Source of the DNA: Burkholderiaceae bacterium | Lineage (GTDB): Bacteria > Pseudomonadota > Gammaproteobacteria > Burkholderiales > Burkholderiaceae_D | Direction: 5' to 3' | Assembly (NCBI GenBank): GCA_019745005.1 | Contig: JAIETO010000169.1 | Coordinates: 1-64,000 of the forward strand | DNA: 64,000 bases | Shown here: positions 26,521 to 35,365 of the stretch, in pieces | Layout: every line of letters begins with the position of its first letter | How positions within the stretch are numbered: the stretch's first letter is position 1 | Translations under genes and position numbers: made by a program | Notes under the pieces: generated by a model | Database searches by the model: none | The model's input: only the letters and a program-made list of their open reading frames with translations | Told to the model about the DNA's origin: nothing

Positions 26521-27414
26521 TTAGGGCACATTGTTAATATGAACATCTTGGTACAAATTGGCCGTTTCATTGTTACGGGTAATCCCTAAACGCATCGACA
26601 CCAAACCGCCGCGAGTGGTCACGCCCGCCGCATAAGAGAATTGGCAAGTACTAATATTTTGCGCAAGGATCGCCGCGTTTGTTGGCGGCACTGGACATGT
26701 GCTTGGTTCGGTCGAATTAATCCCGTAGGCATTTATGCGCACTAAAGACCCTGTGCCATTGCCCGCAGCATCAATACCGATGTTGCCACTACACACATAG
26801 AACACCGCTTGCTCAGCACCAGACACAATTTGGAAGCGGTTAGCGGGCGAATTCAGAGGGAACAATTTTGCGACGCTAAAGTTAATCGTGTTTCCTGCCA
26901 CTGAGGAAATGGTGGCGAGATTATCCCGATTGTAAGCATCAGCGCCCACGATGCCCAAGTTGTACACCACCAACAAATCACCTACGACAGGATTGGTACT
27001 TAGCCCGCCAAAAAAATCCAAACTGCTGATAGCTGTCGCCGTATTAAACAAATTCCCGCCTCCACTCGAATCTATCCCTGCCCGATATCTACCGCCTGCA
27101 ATGGTGGGCAGGAACTCTAAACAGTGATCGTCGCTAGGCACGGTACGCACACTATTGGGCAAAGCCAAATGCAAGTCGCGTGAGATGCGCCGCGCCGCAG
27201 TGTCGGCAACGTCGCTCAGCCCACTGCGTCGGTTTAGATCGAGGTAGCCATCAATTGGCTTACGTAAAAATACCGCTACGCCCGCTGCCAACACGGCTGT
27301 AATGGTCATGACCATAATGGCTTCGATCAGGGTGAAGCCGCGTTGCCGTCGACGCAAACCTTGCGCTTGCTGCGGCTTTTTGCGGCATGCTAGTTTCAAG
27401 GCATCCTTATTCAT
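26521..27414 (-). CDS. mshO: MSHA prepilin-like protein MshO
   Basis: A minor pilin-like protein of 297 aa. It has a prepilin peptidase site RRQRG^FTLIEAIMVM (about residues 24-32) with the conserved Glu at +5, followed by the pilin helix and an ArgArg-containing VADTAARRISRDLHLALPNSVR segment typical of MshO/PilW. Start lies at the end of mshD. Confidence 0.88.
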   Translation of the reverse strand: MNKDALKLACRKKPQQAQGLRRRQRGFTLIEAIMVMTITAVLAAGVAVFLRKPIDGYLDLNRRSGLSDVADTAARRISRDLHLALPNSVRTVPSDDHCLEFLPTIAGGRYRAGIDSSGGGNLFNTATAISSLDFFGGLSTNPVVGDLLVVYNLGIVGADAYNRDNLATISSVAGNTINFSVAKLFPLNSPANRFQIVSGAEQAVFYVCSGNIGIDAAGNGTGSLVRINAYGINSTEPSTCPVPPTNAAILAQNISTCQFSYAAGVTTRGGLVSMRLGITRNNETANLYQDVHINNVP

Positions 27415-27415
27415 A

Positions 27416-27970
27416 TTAAGGCACCGCCCTTGGCGCGTAGCGGAAGCGATAACCGCTTATTGTCACATCTGTTGGACCAGAAGTGACGCGCACATCGATA
27501 CGCAAAACTTCGCCAGCGGGCAATGAAAAAATAGCGCCATCTTGCGCCATCGTGACTGTCGCACTGAAATTTTCTAGCCCGCCAATACTGGCATTAAAAA
27601 TGTCACGAATACCTCCTGTCATGGCGAATCCGTGGTAATCACCCACATTATCGAAGCGCGGATTGGTGTAGCGCGTCTCTCCCGCAGTTGGCCCCAAGCC
27701 TTGCGGTGTGGTGCAAGTTGCAGTGGAAGTTGCCACACTGGCGTTCGGGTCATCGGGGTCGCAAAACGTAAACGCTTGGAGTTCGATCTCTTCCAATAAC
27801 GACTCTGCGACCGCAATCGCTTGTTTACGCTGCAGCGGATCGGCACTGGATTTTGAGGTGACATTCATCACAGACAAAATCCCGACGATACCTAAACTCA
27901 CGATCACGATAAACATGACCAATTCCACGAATGAAATACCCTTTTGCTTGCGGTTGAGCTTAGTGCACAT
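27416..27970 (-). CDS. mshD: MSHA prepilin-like protein MshD
   Basis: A minor pilin-like protein. The site is KQKG^ISFVELVMFI, with Glu at +5, followed by a hydrophobic helix and a PilV-like AIAVAESLLEEIELQAF segment. Its start overlaps the mshC stop by 11 bp. Confidence 0.87.
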   Translation of the reverse strand: MCTKLNRKQKGISFVELVMFIVIVSLGIVGILSVMNVTSKSSADPLQRKQAIAVAESLLEEIELQAFTFCDPDDPNASVATSTATCTTPQGLGPTAGETRYTNPRFDNVGDYHGFAMTGGIRDIFNASIGGLENFSATVTMAQDGAIFSLPAGEVLRIDVRVTSGPTDVTISGYRFRYAPRAVP

Positions 27971-28445
27971 AGCCGGTATCCCGTTCCACTATGATCGTCT
28001 GATTGATGCCCGCGCCTGTCATTGCAACGCTGACGGCATTATTGGGGTTCGGGCGCCCCAAGGCCGTGAAAGAAAATGATTGGGCAGCACCAAGCGACGT
28101 GCCGTTCGGGGTTAATTTTCGAAACCACGTGCTTGTCGCAGGATCCAGCACTTGCTCAGCCGTAGCGCTTGAGGTACAGGAAGCATCAGCAACGTAAGTC
28201 AAGCAAATTACCGTTGGATTGATATTAACGAAGACATTGCGCCCTTGGGCGATAGCGGTTTTTTGCGCGTACCGAAGCATGGCGATGCTCTGGTCAAAAA
28301 AACCACGTGTGTCGAAGGTATTGCGCTGAGCGAAGCGGGGGATTGCCGTAAAAGCCAAAATTGCCACTAGTATCATTACCATTACTAGTTCAATTAATGT
28401 GAAGCCGCTTTGTTTATTTGACGCTTGCTTGGACGTCTTTCGCAT
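27960..28445 (-). CDS. mshC: MSHA prepilin-like protein MshC
   Basis: A GspH/FimT-like minor pilin. The site is KQSG^FTLIELVMVMI, followed by AILAFTAIPRF and a GspH-type beta domain. The ATG at 28445 is preferred because AGGT lies 9 bp upstream; the open frame begins with a GTG three codons earlier. Confidence 0.87.
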   Translation of the reverse strand: MRKTSKQASNKQSGFTLIELVMVMILVAILAFTAIPRFAQRNTFDTRGFFDQSIAMLRYAQKTAIAQGRNVFVNINPTVICLTYVADASCTSSATAEQVLDPATSTWFRKLTPNGTSLGAAQSFSFTALGRPNPNNAVSVAMTGAGINQTIIVERDTGYVH

Positions 28446-28561
28446 GATGCGCACACCTACTTAGACACCGCAAAAGAAAACGAGAAATTTAAATTCCCAA
28501 ACATATTCAAACGCGCAATCTTGCAATTACGCGTTTGAAAATTTCTGTCACTTTCTAAAGT

Positions 28562-29014
28562 TTACGTCCCAATTGTGGTAAAAGGCAATGCCGTTCCTGT
28601 TGCAGTCCCATTACCATGTACTGCGTTGCAGACACCCGTTACGCCTCGCGCCACAGAGATGTCTGCCGCCAAATAGATAGTGCCTTGCACAGTCGGATTT
28701 GGAATCGCGCCGACCACTATGGTACGGGTGGGCAGCAACAACCCTGCGACACCTGCGCAGTTTGTAATGGTTGAACACTGCCCTGGGGTTGATACAAAAT
28801 TGAGTGCCGCGCAAGACGCATAATTGATCGACGCTGCGGAACTTAAGCCCCCAGCTATTCCCGCAGCAGCGGATGTGTTTGCTGAACCCGACAAATCAAC
28901 AAATCTAGGCAATGCCGTTGCCGCCAAAATACCTAAAATAACAATCACCATGACCAATTCAATCAAGGTGAAACCAGATTGGGTACGTGATACGGAAATG
29001 GATGTGTGTTTCAT
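28562..29014 (-). CDS. mshA: Major MSHA pilin MshA
   Basis: The major type IVa pilin of the MSHA pilus. The leader ends TQSG^FTLIELVMVIVILGIL (residues about 12-30), with Glu at +5. A pilin head with four Cys follows, two of them in CSTITNC. A strong site GAGGAG precedes the start. It is 150 aa, short for the family but complete. The adjacent second pilin gene at 29089 shares the N-terminal helix only. Confidence 0.88.
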   Translation of the reverse strand: MKHTSISVSRTQSGFTLIELVMVIVILGILAATALPRFVDLSGSANTSAAAGIAGGLSSAASINYASCAALNFVSTPGQCSTITNCAGVAGLLLPTRTIVVGAIPNPTVQGTIYLAADISVARGVTGVCNAVHGNGTATGTALPFTTIGT

Positions 29015-29088
29015 GTGCGTCTCCTCAAAAAAACTACAATGTCGCCGCCACCAAGTTGCTGGCGGCGGCGATTAAATCTCATGCAAAC

Positions 29089-29559
29089 TTAGGTGCAATT
29101 TGCCACCGTCACCGCCGCATTGCTGTACGTCGGCGCGCTACCCGCTGCAGGTACGGTGTATGTCACCGCACAAGCTGGGTGGCTGGCATCTGGCGTGACG
29201 GTAAAAACCGTCGCTGTGCTGGCTAATACGTATTCAGGAAACGCCGCGCCGGCAGCCGTTGCAAAACCTGCAGCATGCCCTATCGATACGTTTGTACTTT
29301 GCGGATAACCGTTTGCCATCGTAATGACCGAACCTTCAAGTGCAACAGACGCGTCAGGTGCTAAGTCTTGCGTGAGCTGCACAGAGTGCGCCAACGCAGC
29401 GGCTGCCTTTAACGAGCCCAGAGCCGCGTTCATTTTTGCGATACGCGCATCCGTTTGTAGCGCAGCGAAACGCGGTAAAGCAAAGGCGGACAGAATGCCC
29501 AAAATCGTAATTACAACGATTAATTCAATGAGGGTGAAACCAGATTGATTTTTTTTCAT
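29089..29559 (-). CDS. Second MSHA-type pilin (MshB/MshA-like)
   Basis: A type IV pilin-like protein of 156 aa. The leader is only KKNQSG before ^FTLIELIVVITILGILSAF, with Glu at +5. The head contains NAALGSLKAAAALAHSVQL, typical of MshA-type pilins, and one Cys pair (HPACAVTY and the C-terminal VANC). AAGGA precedes the start. Its position between mshG and mshA is that of mshB in Vibrio, but its head resembles a major pilin, so either could be the main subunit. Confidence 0.82.
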   Translation of the reverse strand: MKKNQSGFTLIELIVVITILGILSAFALPRFAALQTDARIAKMNAALGSLKAAAALAHSVQLTQDLAPDASVALEGSVITMANGYPQSTNVSIGHAAGFATAAGAAFPEYVLASTATVFTVTPDASHPACAVTYTVPAAGSAPTYSNAAVTVANCT

Positions 29560-29867
29560 GACAGATCCTTACAAGAGAACAAAACGATGAAGATGAATCG
29601 AAAAAACGAGATCAAAAGAACACGAAGAATCACCCACAGAGGCGAGCTGAAACTACCCTTCAGCCAGATTGTTGCCACTCAGCAAATCATACACCCATTT
29701 TTACAGGTCAAACGCCGCTCCATGTCGCATTAACGCATCAACTAAGCAAAACCTGATATTACGCAACAAAGATTCACAATTGCAGTGTAACACGATCACA
29801 TAGCTTGTCAAAAAAACGTATCAGACAACCCACAAAAACCTACGCCTCTAGCGGCAACGATAGACGA
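29560..29867. other. Gap upstream of the pilin genes
   Basis: This 308-bp stretch separates mshG from the pilin genes and is unusually long for the locus, so it may hold a separate pilin promoter. I could not identify a convincing promoter, repeat or RNA in it. Confidence 0.35.
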
Positions 29868-31097
29868 TTATCGGCGTAAGGCCACTTTGCCCAAGTCCCA
29901 AATCGGTAAGAATATACCCAATGCCAGCACGAGTACCATGGCGCCCAAAATGACAATTAAAATGGGCTCAATATTTGATGACAAGGTCTTCAGTTCATAT
30001 TCCACCTCATGTTCATACATCAGCGCAATTTCGTCCATCAAATCATCAATGGCACCAGACTCTTCACCCACCGCCACCATTTGCAGCACGACTGGGGTAA
30101 AGACTTTTGCACCCACGGCGCAGCGGTAAATGCTTTCGCCGCGCTCCACCCCATCACGCATGTGCTCAATGCGGCTCGCGATAAAGGTGTTGTCGACCGT
30201 TTGTGCCACCACGTTTAAGGCTTGCACGATAGGCACACCGCTTTTACTCGATAGCGCAAAACTGCGGGCGAAGCGCGCTAATGTCGCTTTCAAAACGATT
30301 CGGCCTACGATTGGTAACTGCAATTTCAGGCGGTCCCAGACAAGCCGACCCGGCGGGCTGGCGATGAAAATTCGCATCGCGACTATGGCGGCAACCAGTA
30401 ATGCTGCCAACACGTACCAGTAATTCACGAAAAAATCAGAAATACCAATCAGTATGCGCGTCATGAATGGTAATTCAGCGTTAAAGCCTTTAAACACTTT
30501 TGCAAACGCGGGTATCACCCAAATATTGATGACCACCATTGCAATGACCATCGTGGCCACCACAAACATCGGGTAACGCAAGGCGGTTTTTACGCGCTCA
30601 CGCATTTCGCGTTCAAATTCTAAATGGCCATACAAGCGCAAAAAGATGTTTTCTAAATTACCCGTCAGTTCACCAACCCGCACCATGCTGATGTAAAACG
30701 CTGAAAACGCATTCGGATAGCGGCGCATAGCCGATGAAAGCTCCCGCCCCGCATCTAAGGATTCACGCAAATCCTGAATCAATTTTGCAAATGCTTTGTT
30801 GATTGCCGACTCTTGCAAACCCGTCAGTCCACGCATGATGGGCACACCTGACTTCAGCAAGGTGTAGAGTTGGCGGCTAAATAACTGCACATCAATTGGC
30901 CGTACTTTATCGGCAAAAATTTGATTCCAGAATCGCTTTGCGCCATCGCCATTTGGATTGCTTGTCGCATTAATTTGGACTGGAGTGATGCCAGTGCTCA
31001 CAAGTTGGTTGGCGACACCACCACTGTCGATGCCTTTCAGCACACCTTCCACCAACTCGCCGCGTGCGTTGCGCGCTTTATAGGCAAAAAATGGCAT
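29868..31097 (-). CDS. mshG: MSHA inner-membrane platform protein MshG (GspF/PilC family)
   Basis: The polytopic platform protein that the ATPase acts on. Two GspF domains (about residues 70-195 and 275-395) each end in membrane helices; the first contains LRESLDAGRELSSAMRRYP and VGELTGNLE, the second MRDGVERGESIY and VGEESGAIDDL. The start lies 5 bp after the mshE stop, with AGAGGAA in the end of mshE as its ribosome binding site. Confidence 0.93.
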   Translation of the reverse strand: MPFFAYKARNARGELVEGVLKGIDSGGVANQLVSTGITPVQINATSNPNGDGAKRFWNQIFADKVRPIDVQLFSRQLYTLLKSGVPIMRGLTGLQESAINKAFAKLIQDLRESLDAGRELSSAMRRYPNAFSAFYISMVRVGELTGNLENIFLRLYGHLEFEREMRERVKTALRYPMFVVATMVIAMVVINIWVIPAFAKVFKGFNAELPFMTRILIGISDFFVNYWYVLAALLVAAIVAMRIFIASPPGRLVWDRLKLQLPIVGRIVLKATLARFARSFALSSKSGVPIVQALNVVAQTVDNTFIASRIEHMRDGVERGESIYRCAVGAKVFTPVVLQMVAVGEESGAIDDLMDEIALMYEHEVEYELKTLSSNIEPILIVILGAMVLVLALGIFLPIWDLGKVALRR

Positions 31098-31102
31098 CGC
31101 GC

Positions 31103-32806
31103 TTATTCCTCTTGCTCATTGCTAATACGCATCGCTTCACCTACCGTGGTCACGCCAGACAAAACCAACTCCGTCGCATGTTTGCGCAAGGTATGTCCGC
31201 CCATTTGCTGTTTTGCTACCCGCATAAAATGCGCGGCATCTTCGTTGTGCGTGGCAGCCACCACTGGCGAAGTCATTTCCAAAAGTTCATACACCCCAAT
31301 ACGGCCACGATAACCCGTGCCATTGCAGTGCCCACAGCCACGTCCAGCATGGTAGGTGTGCTGATCAACTTGTCCCAATAAATCATGGCTGAGCCATTCC
31401 CGTTCATGCGGCGAAATACTGTGCACTTGGCGGCAACTTTCACAGATCACGCGCACCAAACGCTGTGCCAACACCGCTTGCAAAGAGCTGCCCATCATGT
31501 AACGCGGCACGCCCATATCTAACAAGCGAATCGGCGTACTCACCGCGTCGTTGGTATGCAGCGTGGATAAGACCAAATGCCCCGTCATCGCAGCACGCAT
31601 GCCAATTTGTGCGGTTTCTTGGTCGCGCATTTCACCTAGCAACAGCACATCCGGATCTTGCCGCAAAGACGCACGCAAAACCTTGGCGAAGGTCAGGTCA
31701 ATTTTTTCATTCACTTGCACTTGATTGACGCCAGGCAAACGATATTCCACCGGGTCTTCTACTGTGATTAATTTTTTTTCCTGCGTATTCAATTCAGACA
31801 AGGCGCCGTACAAAGTGGTGGTCTTGCCACTGCCCGTGGGTCCTGTCACCAAAACTAATCCATTTGGCCGCTTAATGATGGAACGAAAGCGCTCTAGCAT
31901 GGCCTTGGGCATGCCCAAGCGATCTAAATTCAACGCGCCACCACCTTGATTGAGCAAACGCATAACGATCGATTCACCAAATTGCGTTGGCATGGTGGAG
32001 ATACGCACATCAATTTGTTGTTGTCGCACTTTAATCACAAAACGTCCGTCTTGCGGCGCACGTTTTTCTGAAATATCCATGTCTGACATCAGCTTCAAAC
32101 GCAGGGCTAAAGAGCCTGCAATTTTCGCGTCGGCTTCGGTCTGTAAATGCAAGACACCATCGATACGGAAACGAATTTGCAAGCGCTTTTCTTGCGGTTC
32201 GATATGCACGTCAGACGCGCGGATTTGGGTGGCGTCGTCAAATACCGACTGCAACAACTTCACTACCGGCGCATCTTCTGAGCCTGGAGCCAAACCGGCC
32301 GAACCGAACTCCACACTGGTTTCACCCAGTTCTTGTTCAAGTTCACGGGCAAAATCGGTGATCTCTTCTGTACGACGATAAACGTTATCGATCGTGGCTA
32401 AGAGCTCAGTTTCATTCACAACAGCAAGAACAATATTGCGTTTTACAAGTCGCGTGATTTCATCGTAGGCAAATAAGTCGGTTGGATCTGCCATACCGAC
32501 AAGCATGGCGGGCTCTTGATCGTCTAAAACAATGGCACGAAAACGGCGTGCTTGAATTTCAGACAGCAAACGCACTGCCGTCGGCTTAATATTGGTTTGC
32601 TTGAGATTGAGATAGGGAATATTTAATTGCCGCGCCAAGGCGCTGGAGATTTGCTCTTCAGTGACAAAACCATTTTCCACGAACAAACGGCCCAGCTTGC
32701 GCCCGGTGCGCTTTTGTTCGGCTAAGGCGAATTGCAACTGCTCTTCCGACATGAGCTTTTGTTGCAAAAGGATTTCGCCTAGTCGAATTTTCTCCGGTCT
32801 TGCCAT
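31103..32806 (-). CDS. mshE: MSHA pilus extension ATPase MshE (GspE/PilB family)
   Basis: The hexameric ATPase that drives pilus assembly; first gene of the locus. The N-terminus has two MshEN-type c-di-GMP binding half-sites, RLGEILLQQKLMSEEQLQFA (about residues 7-26) and KLGRLFVENGFVTEEQISSA (about 36-55), each ending in L-x-x-Q-like residues. Walker A is GPTGSGKTTT, Walker B LLLGEMRD, and a tetracysteine zinc motif is present (CESC, then CGHC). GGAG precedes the start. Family B repeat B3 lies 41 bp upstream, where the promoter should be. Confidence 0.93.
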   Translation of the reverse strand: MARPEKIRLGEILLQQKLMSEEQLQFALAEQKRTGRKLGRLFVENGFVTEEQISSALARQLNIPYLNLKQTNIKPTAVRLLSEIQARRFRAIVLDDQEPAMLVGMADPTDLFAYDEITRLVKRNIVLAVVNETELLATIDNVYRRTEEITDFARELEQELGETSVEFGSAGLAPGSEDAPVVKLLQSVFDDATQIRASDVHIEPQEKRLQIRFRIDGVLHLQTEADAKIAGSLALRLKLMSDMDISEKRAPQDGRFVIKVRQQQIDVRISTMPTQFGESIVMRLLNQGGGALNLDRLGMPKAMLERFRSIIKRPNGLVLVTGPTGSGKTTTLYGALSELNTQEKKLITVEDPVEYRLPGVNQVQVNEKIDLTFAKVLRASLRQDPDVLLLGEMRDQETAQIGMRAAMTGHLVLSTLHTNDAVSTPIRLLDMGVPRYMMGSSLQAVLAQRLVRVICESCRQVHSISPHEREWLSHDLLGQVDQHTYHAGRGCGHCNGTGYRGRIGVYELLEMTSPVVAATHNEDAAHFMRVAKQQMGGHTLRKHATELVLSGVTTVGEAMRISNEQEE

Positions 32807-32847
32807 GCAGCTCTCCTGTGACCTTTTTGTGTCGATGTCGATTCTTA

Positions 32848-32947
32848 TTCCATTTCCAAATCAATTGTGTCTAGGCGACGAGCCGCAGACAGTGCTGTAG
32901 CACGGCAAGGCGAAGGCAACAACGACACGATAGCTTTAGAAATGGAA
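32848..32947 (+). mobile_element. Family B MITE, copy B3 (100 bp, TSD TTA)
   Basis: The same element as B1, flanked by TTA at 32845-32847 and 32948-32950. It occupies most of the 172-bp gap between the deacetylase-like gene and mshE. On the minus strand, TAGACA (32873-32868) and AATAAG (32849-32844), 18 bp apart, could form a promoter across its end; this is weak. Confidence 0.88.
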
Positions 32948-32978
32948 TTACGTGAAAATACAGCGATGCAGCAAAACC

Positions 32979-33917
32979 TTAATCCAGATCCGCCATGACT
33001 TTCAAATGCGCAACAACACTGCGCCCTAGCGCGGATAGGTTATACCCGCCTTCCAAGCAACTGACAATTCGCCCATTTGCGTATTGGCTTGCAATGCGCA
33101 TAATTTGTTGCGTCATCCACGCATAATCTGCCTCAACCAAGCCCATTTGCCCCATATCATCTTCGCGGTGCGCATCAAACCCAGCGGAGATAAAAATCAT
33201 TTCAGGCTGATGTAAATGCAGCGCAGGCAACCAGGTATCCAGCACGATCTTACGCACTACGTCCCCGTACGAATGGGCGGGAACGGGCACGTTATACATG
33301 TTCGCCGCTGGCTGCTCGGTGCCAGAATAAGGGTAAAAAGGGTGTTGAAAAAAACTCACCATTAAGACTCGCGGGTCGCCAGCAAAGGCCGCTTCTGTGC
33401 CATTGCCATGATGCACATCGAAATCCACCACGGCGACGCGCTGCAAGCCGCGTTTTTCCAGCGCATATTTCGCGGCAACGGCAACGTTATTGACCAAACA
33501 AAAACCCATTGCCTCAACAGGCGTCGCATGATGGCCCGGCGGGCGAATTGAGCAGAAGGCGTTCGCAACCTCGCCATCAATCACGGCATCCGTCGCTGCA
33601 ATAGCAGCACCCGCCGCACGCAATGCGGCGCGCCACGAATGGGCATTTAAGCAGGTATCGGCATCAAGCGAAAAGTAGGCCTCTTCGCTTGTCGAACTGG
33701 GACTATTTTCGATAATGCGAGCGATCGATGCTGGCGTATGCACGCGTACGATGTCACACATTTGCGCTAAGGGCGCCTCGCGGTGCTCAAGCAAGCTATC
33801 AATGCGACTCGAAATAAGTTGATCTTGTATCGCTTGCAAGCGCTGCGGTGATTCAGGATGCCAGGTTCCCATTTCGTGCCGAGCGCAATCGGCATGGGAA
33901 AAAAATGCGGTCGTCAT
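32979..33917 (-). CDS. Histone deacetylase-family hydrolase
   Basis: A zinc amidohydrolase of the arginase/deacetylase fold, related to AcuC and acetylpolyamine amidohydrolases. The charge-relay His pair is in RPPGHHA. Zinc ligands are in VVDFDVHHGNGTE and ISAGFDAHRED, and the GG loop is in SCLEGGYNLSAL. Length 312 aa is normal. It is on the same strand as mshE but 172 bp upstream with a MITE between. The substrate (acetylated protein or polyamine) cannot be deduced. Confidence 0.9.
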   Translation of the reverse strand: MTTAFFSHADCARHEMGTWHPESPQRLQAIQDQLISSRIDSLLEHREAPLAQMCDIVRVHTPASIARIIENSPSSTSEEAYFSLDADTCLNAHSWRAALRAAGAAIAATDAVIDGEVANAFCSIRPPGHHATPVEAMGFCLVNNVAVAAKYALEKRGLQRVAVVDFDVHHGNGTEAAFAGDPRVLMVSFFQHPFYPYSGTEQPAANMYNVPVPAHSYGDVVRKIVLDTWLPALHLHQPEMIFISAGFDAHREDDMGQMGLVEADYAWMTQQIMRIASQYANGRIVSCLEGGYNLSALGRSVVAHLKVMADLD

Positions 33918-34127
33918 AAGCTTTATTCTAATATTGGGTTGCTGGGCTTGCCTTATGTCTCATACGGGCTTTGCCCTGAGTTTCAACCTATTTTTTGGTT
34001 TTGGCAAATACATCAAATTTTTCGCAAGAAAATCCGCGCAAAAACACAAAATGCAAGCAATCGGTTTACACTTCCTAGCGCCAACCTGCGCACCATTTAT
34101 TCCAGACCCTCTTTTAAAGGCTAAAAC

Positions 34128-35048
34128 ATGTTTGCGAAAGTTCACGACGTTGCCAAACAAGTCAATCAAGTTATTATCGGAAAAGAGGGGCAAATTAGGC
34201 AAGCATTGGTTTGTCTGCTTGCTGGCGGACACCTACTCATCGAGGATGTGCCCGGCGTGGGCAAGACCACCTTGGCACATGCCTTGGCGATTTCACTTGG
34301 CTTACAATTTAATCGACTGCAATTTACCAGCGATCTTTTGCCAGCCGACGTCATTGGCGTCTCCGTTTTCGCGCGCGAAAAAAGCCAGTTTGTATTCCAT
34401 CCTGGCCCTATCTTTACGCAAGTTTTGTTGGCGGACGAAATCAACCGTGCCACACCGAAAACCCAATCGGCGCTACTGGAGGCGATGGAAGAGCAGCAAG
34501 TCACTGCCGAAGGCCAAACCCGCACCCTACCCCATCCTTTTTTCGTTATTGCAACGCAAAATCCAACCCACCAAGTGGGTACGTTTGCCTTACCTGAATC
34601 CCAACTTGACCGCTTTTTAATGTGCTTATCGCTGGGCTACCCCGATGCAGCGGCGGAACGGGCATTGCTCATGGGTGAGGATAGACGCAGCCTGCTGCGC
34701 AATATGCACGCTGTTATGCGCCCAGAGGAACTAATCGAAGTACAGGGCGCGCTGCGGCAGATTCATACGTCCGCTTCGCTAATTGATTACGTACAGTCGC
34801 TTGCACACGCCACACGATCTGGCGAATTTTTTGCCGAAGGCATGAGCCCGCGCGCAGCAATTGCTTTGGTGCAGGCCGCTCGTGCTTGGGCGGCATTGGA
34901 AGGCCGTGACCATGTGATTCCCGAAGATGTACAAGCCGTTTTGAACCCGGTGATTGCACATCGCTTACGTCCGTTGAAATCAAACAGCGGCAAGATCAGT
35001 GCAAGTAGCGAGTTGCTGACCAAGCTCATGATGAGCGTTGCGGTGTAG
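34128..35048 (+). CDS. MoxR family AAA+ ATPase
   Basis: A chaperone-like AAA ATPase commonly encoded with DUF58 and transglutaminase genes. Walker A is EDVPGVGKTT (about residues 39-48), Walker B is VLLADEINRATPKTQ, and the sensor is FFVIATQNP. The 306-aa length is typical. AAAGG precedes the start. The DUF58 gene, normally close behind, is 362 bp away because repeats D2 and E-4 lie between them. Confidence 0.9.
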   Translation: MFAKVHDVAKQVNQVIIGKEGQIRQALVCLLAGGHLLIEDVPGVGKTTLAHALAISLGLQFNRLQFTSDLLPADVIGVSVFAREKSQFVFHPGPIFTQVLLADEINRATPKTQSALLEAMEEQQVTAEGQTRTLPHPFFVIATQNPTHQVGTFALPESQLDRFLMCLSLGYPDAAAERALLMGEDRRSLLRNMHAVMRPEELIEVQGALRQIHTSASLIDYVQSLAHATRSGEFFAEGMSPRAAIALVQAARAWAALEGRDHVIPEDVQAVLNPVIAHRLRPLKSNSGKISASSELLTKLMMSVAV

Positions 35049-35084
35049 TGCGGGAGTAGCGTGCGTTAAAGTGTTATGAAATTC

Positions 35085-35277
35085 GGCTATGTTCAGTTTG
35101 GGTCTTGATGAGATACAAGGAAAGTCAAAAGTCTTACCGCAGAGCCGCAGAGGCCGCAAAGAGTAAAGATTTTCTCTGCGACCTTTGCGACTCTGCGGCG
35201 AGACTTTAATTCATTGGCCACCGACAAAGCATTAGGATTCACTAAAGTCTTAAGCAACATTCAATCTGAACATAGCC
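35085..35277. mobile_element. Family D MITE-like repeat, copy D2 (193 bp, TSD TGAAATTC)
   Basis: Ends GGCTATGTTCAG and CAATCTGAACATAGCC match D1. A perfect 8-bp duplication TGAAATTC flanks it (35077-35084 and 35278-35285). The core is an imperfect hairpin of about 25 bp per arm, built on CCGCAGAG units (35137-35198). It lies in the 362-bp gap 35049-35410 inside the moxR-DUF58 cluster, with E-4 and a 14-codon frame filling the rest. Confidence 0.88.
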
Positions 35278-35288
35278 TGAAATTCGAT

Positions 35289-35360
35289 ATACTTAGCCGA
35301 GTAAAAATATACAACGCTTGATTAATAAGCGCGATACTAGGTATTTTTTAATATACTCCC
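35289..35360. repeat. Family E intergenic element, copy E-4
   Basis: The box ATACTTAGCCGAGTAA is at 35289-35304; the partner box starts ATACTCCC at 35353 (element 80 bp if counted to 35368). The centre CGCTTGATTAATAAGCGCG matches E-1. It begins 3 bp after the target duplication of D2, the same offset as E-1 to D1. Confidence 0.62.
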
Positions 35361-35365
35361 TATAA

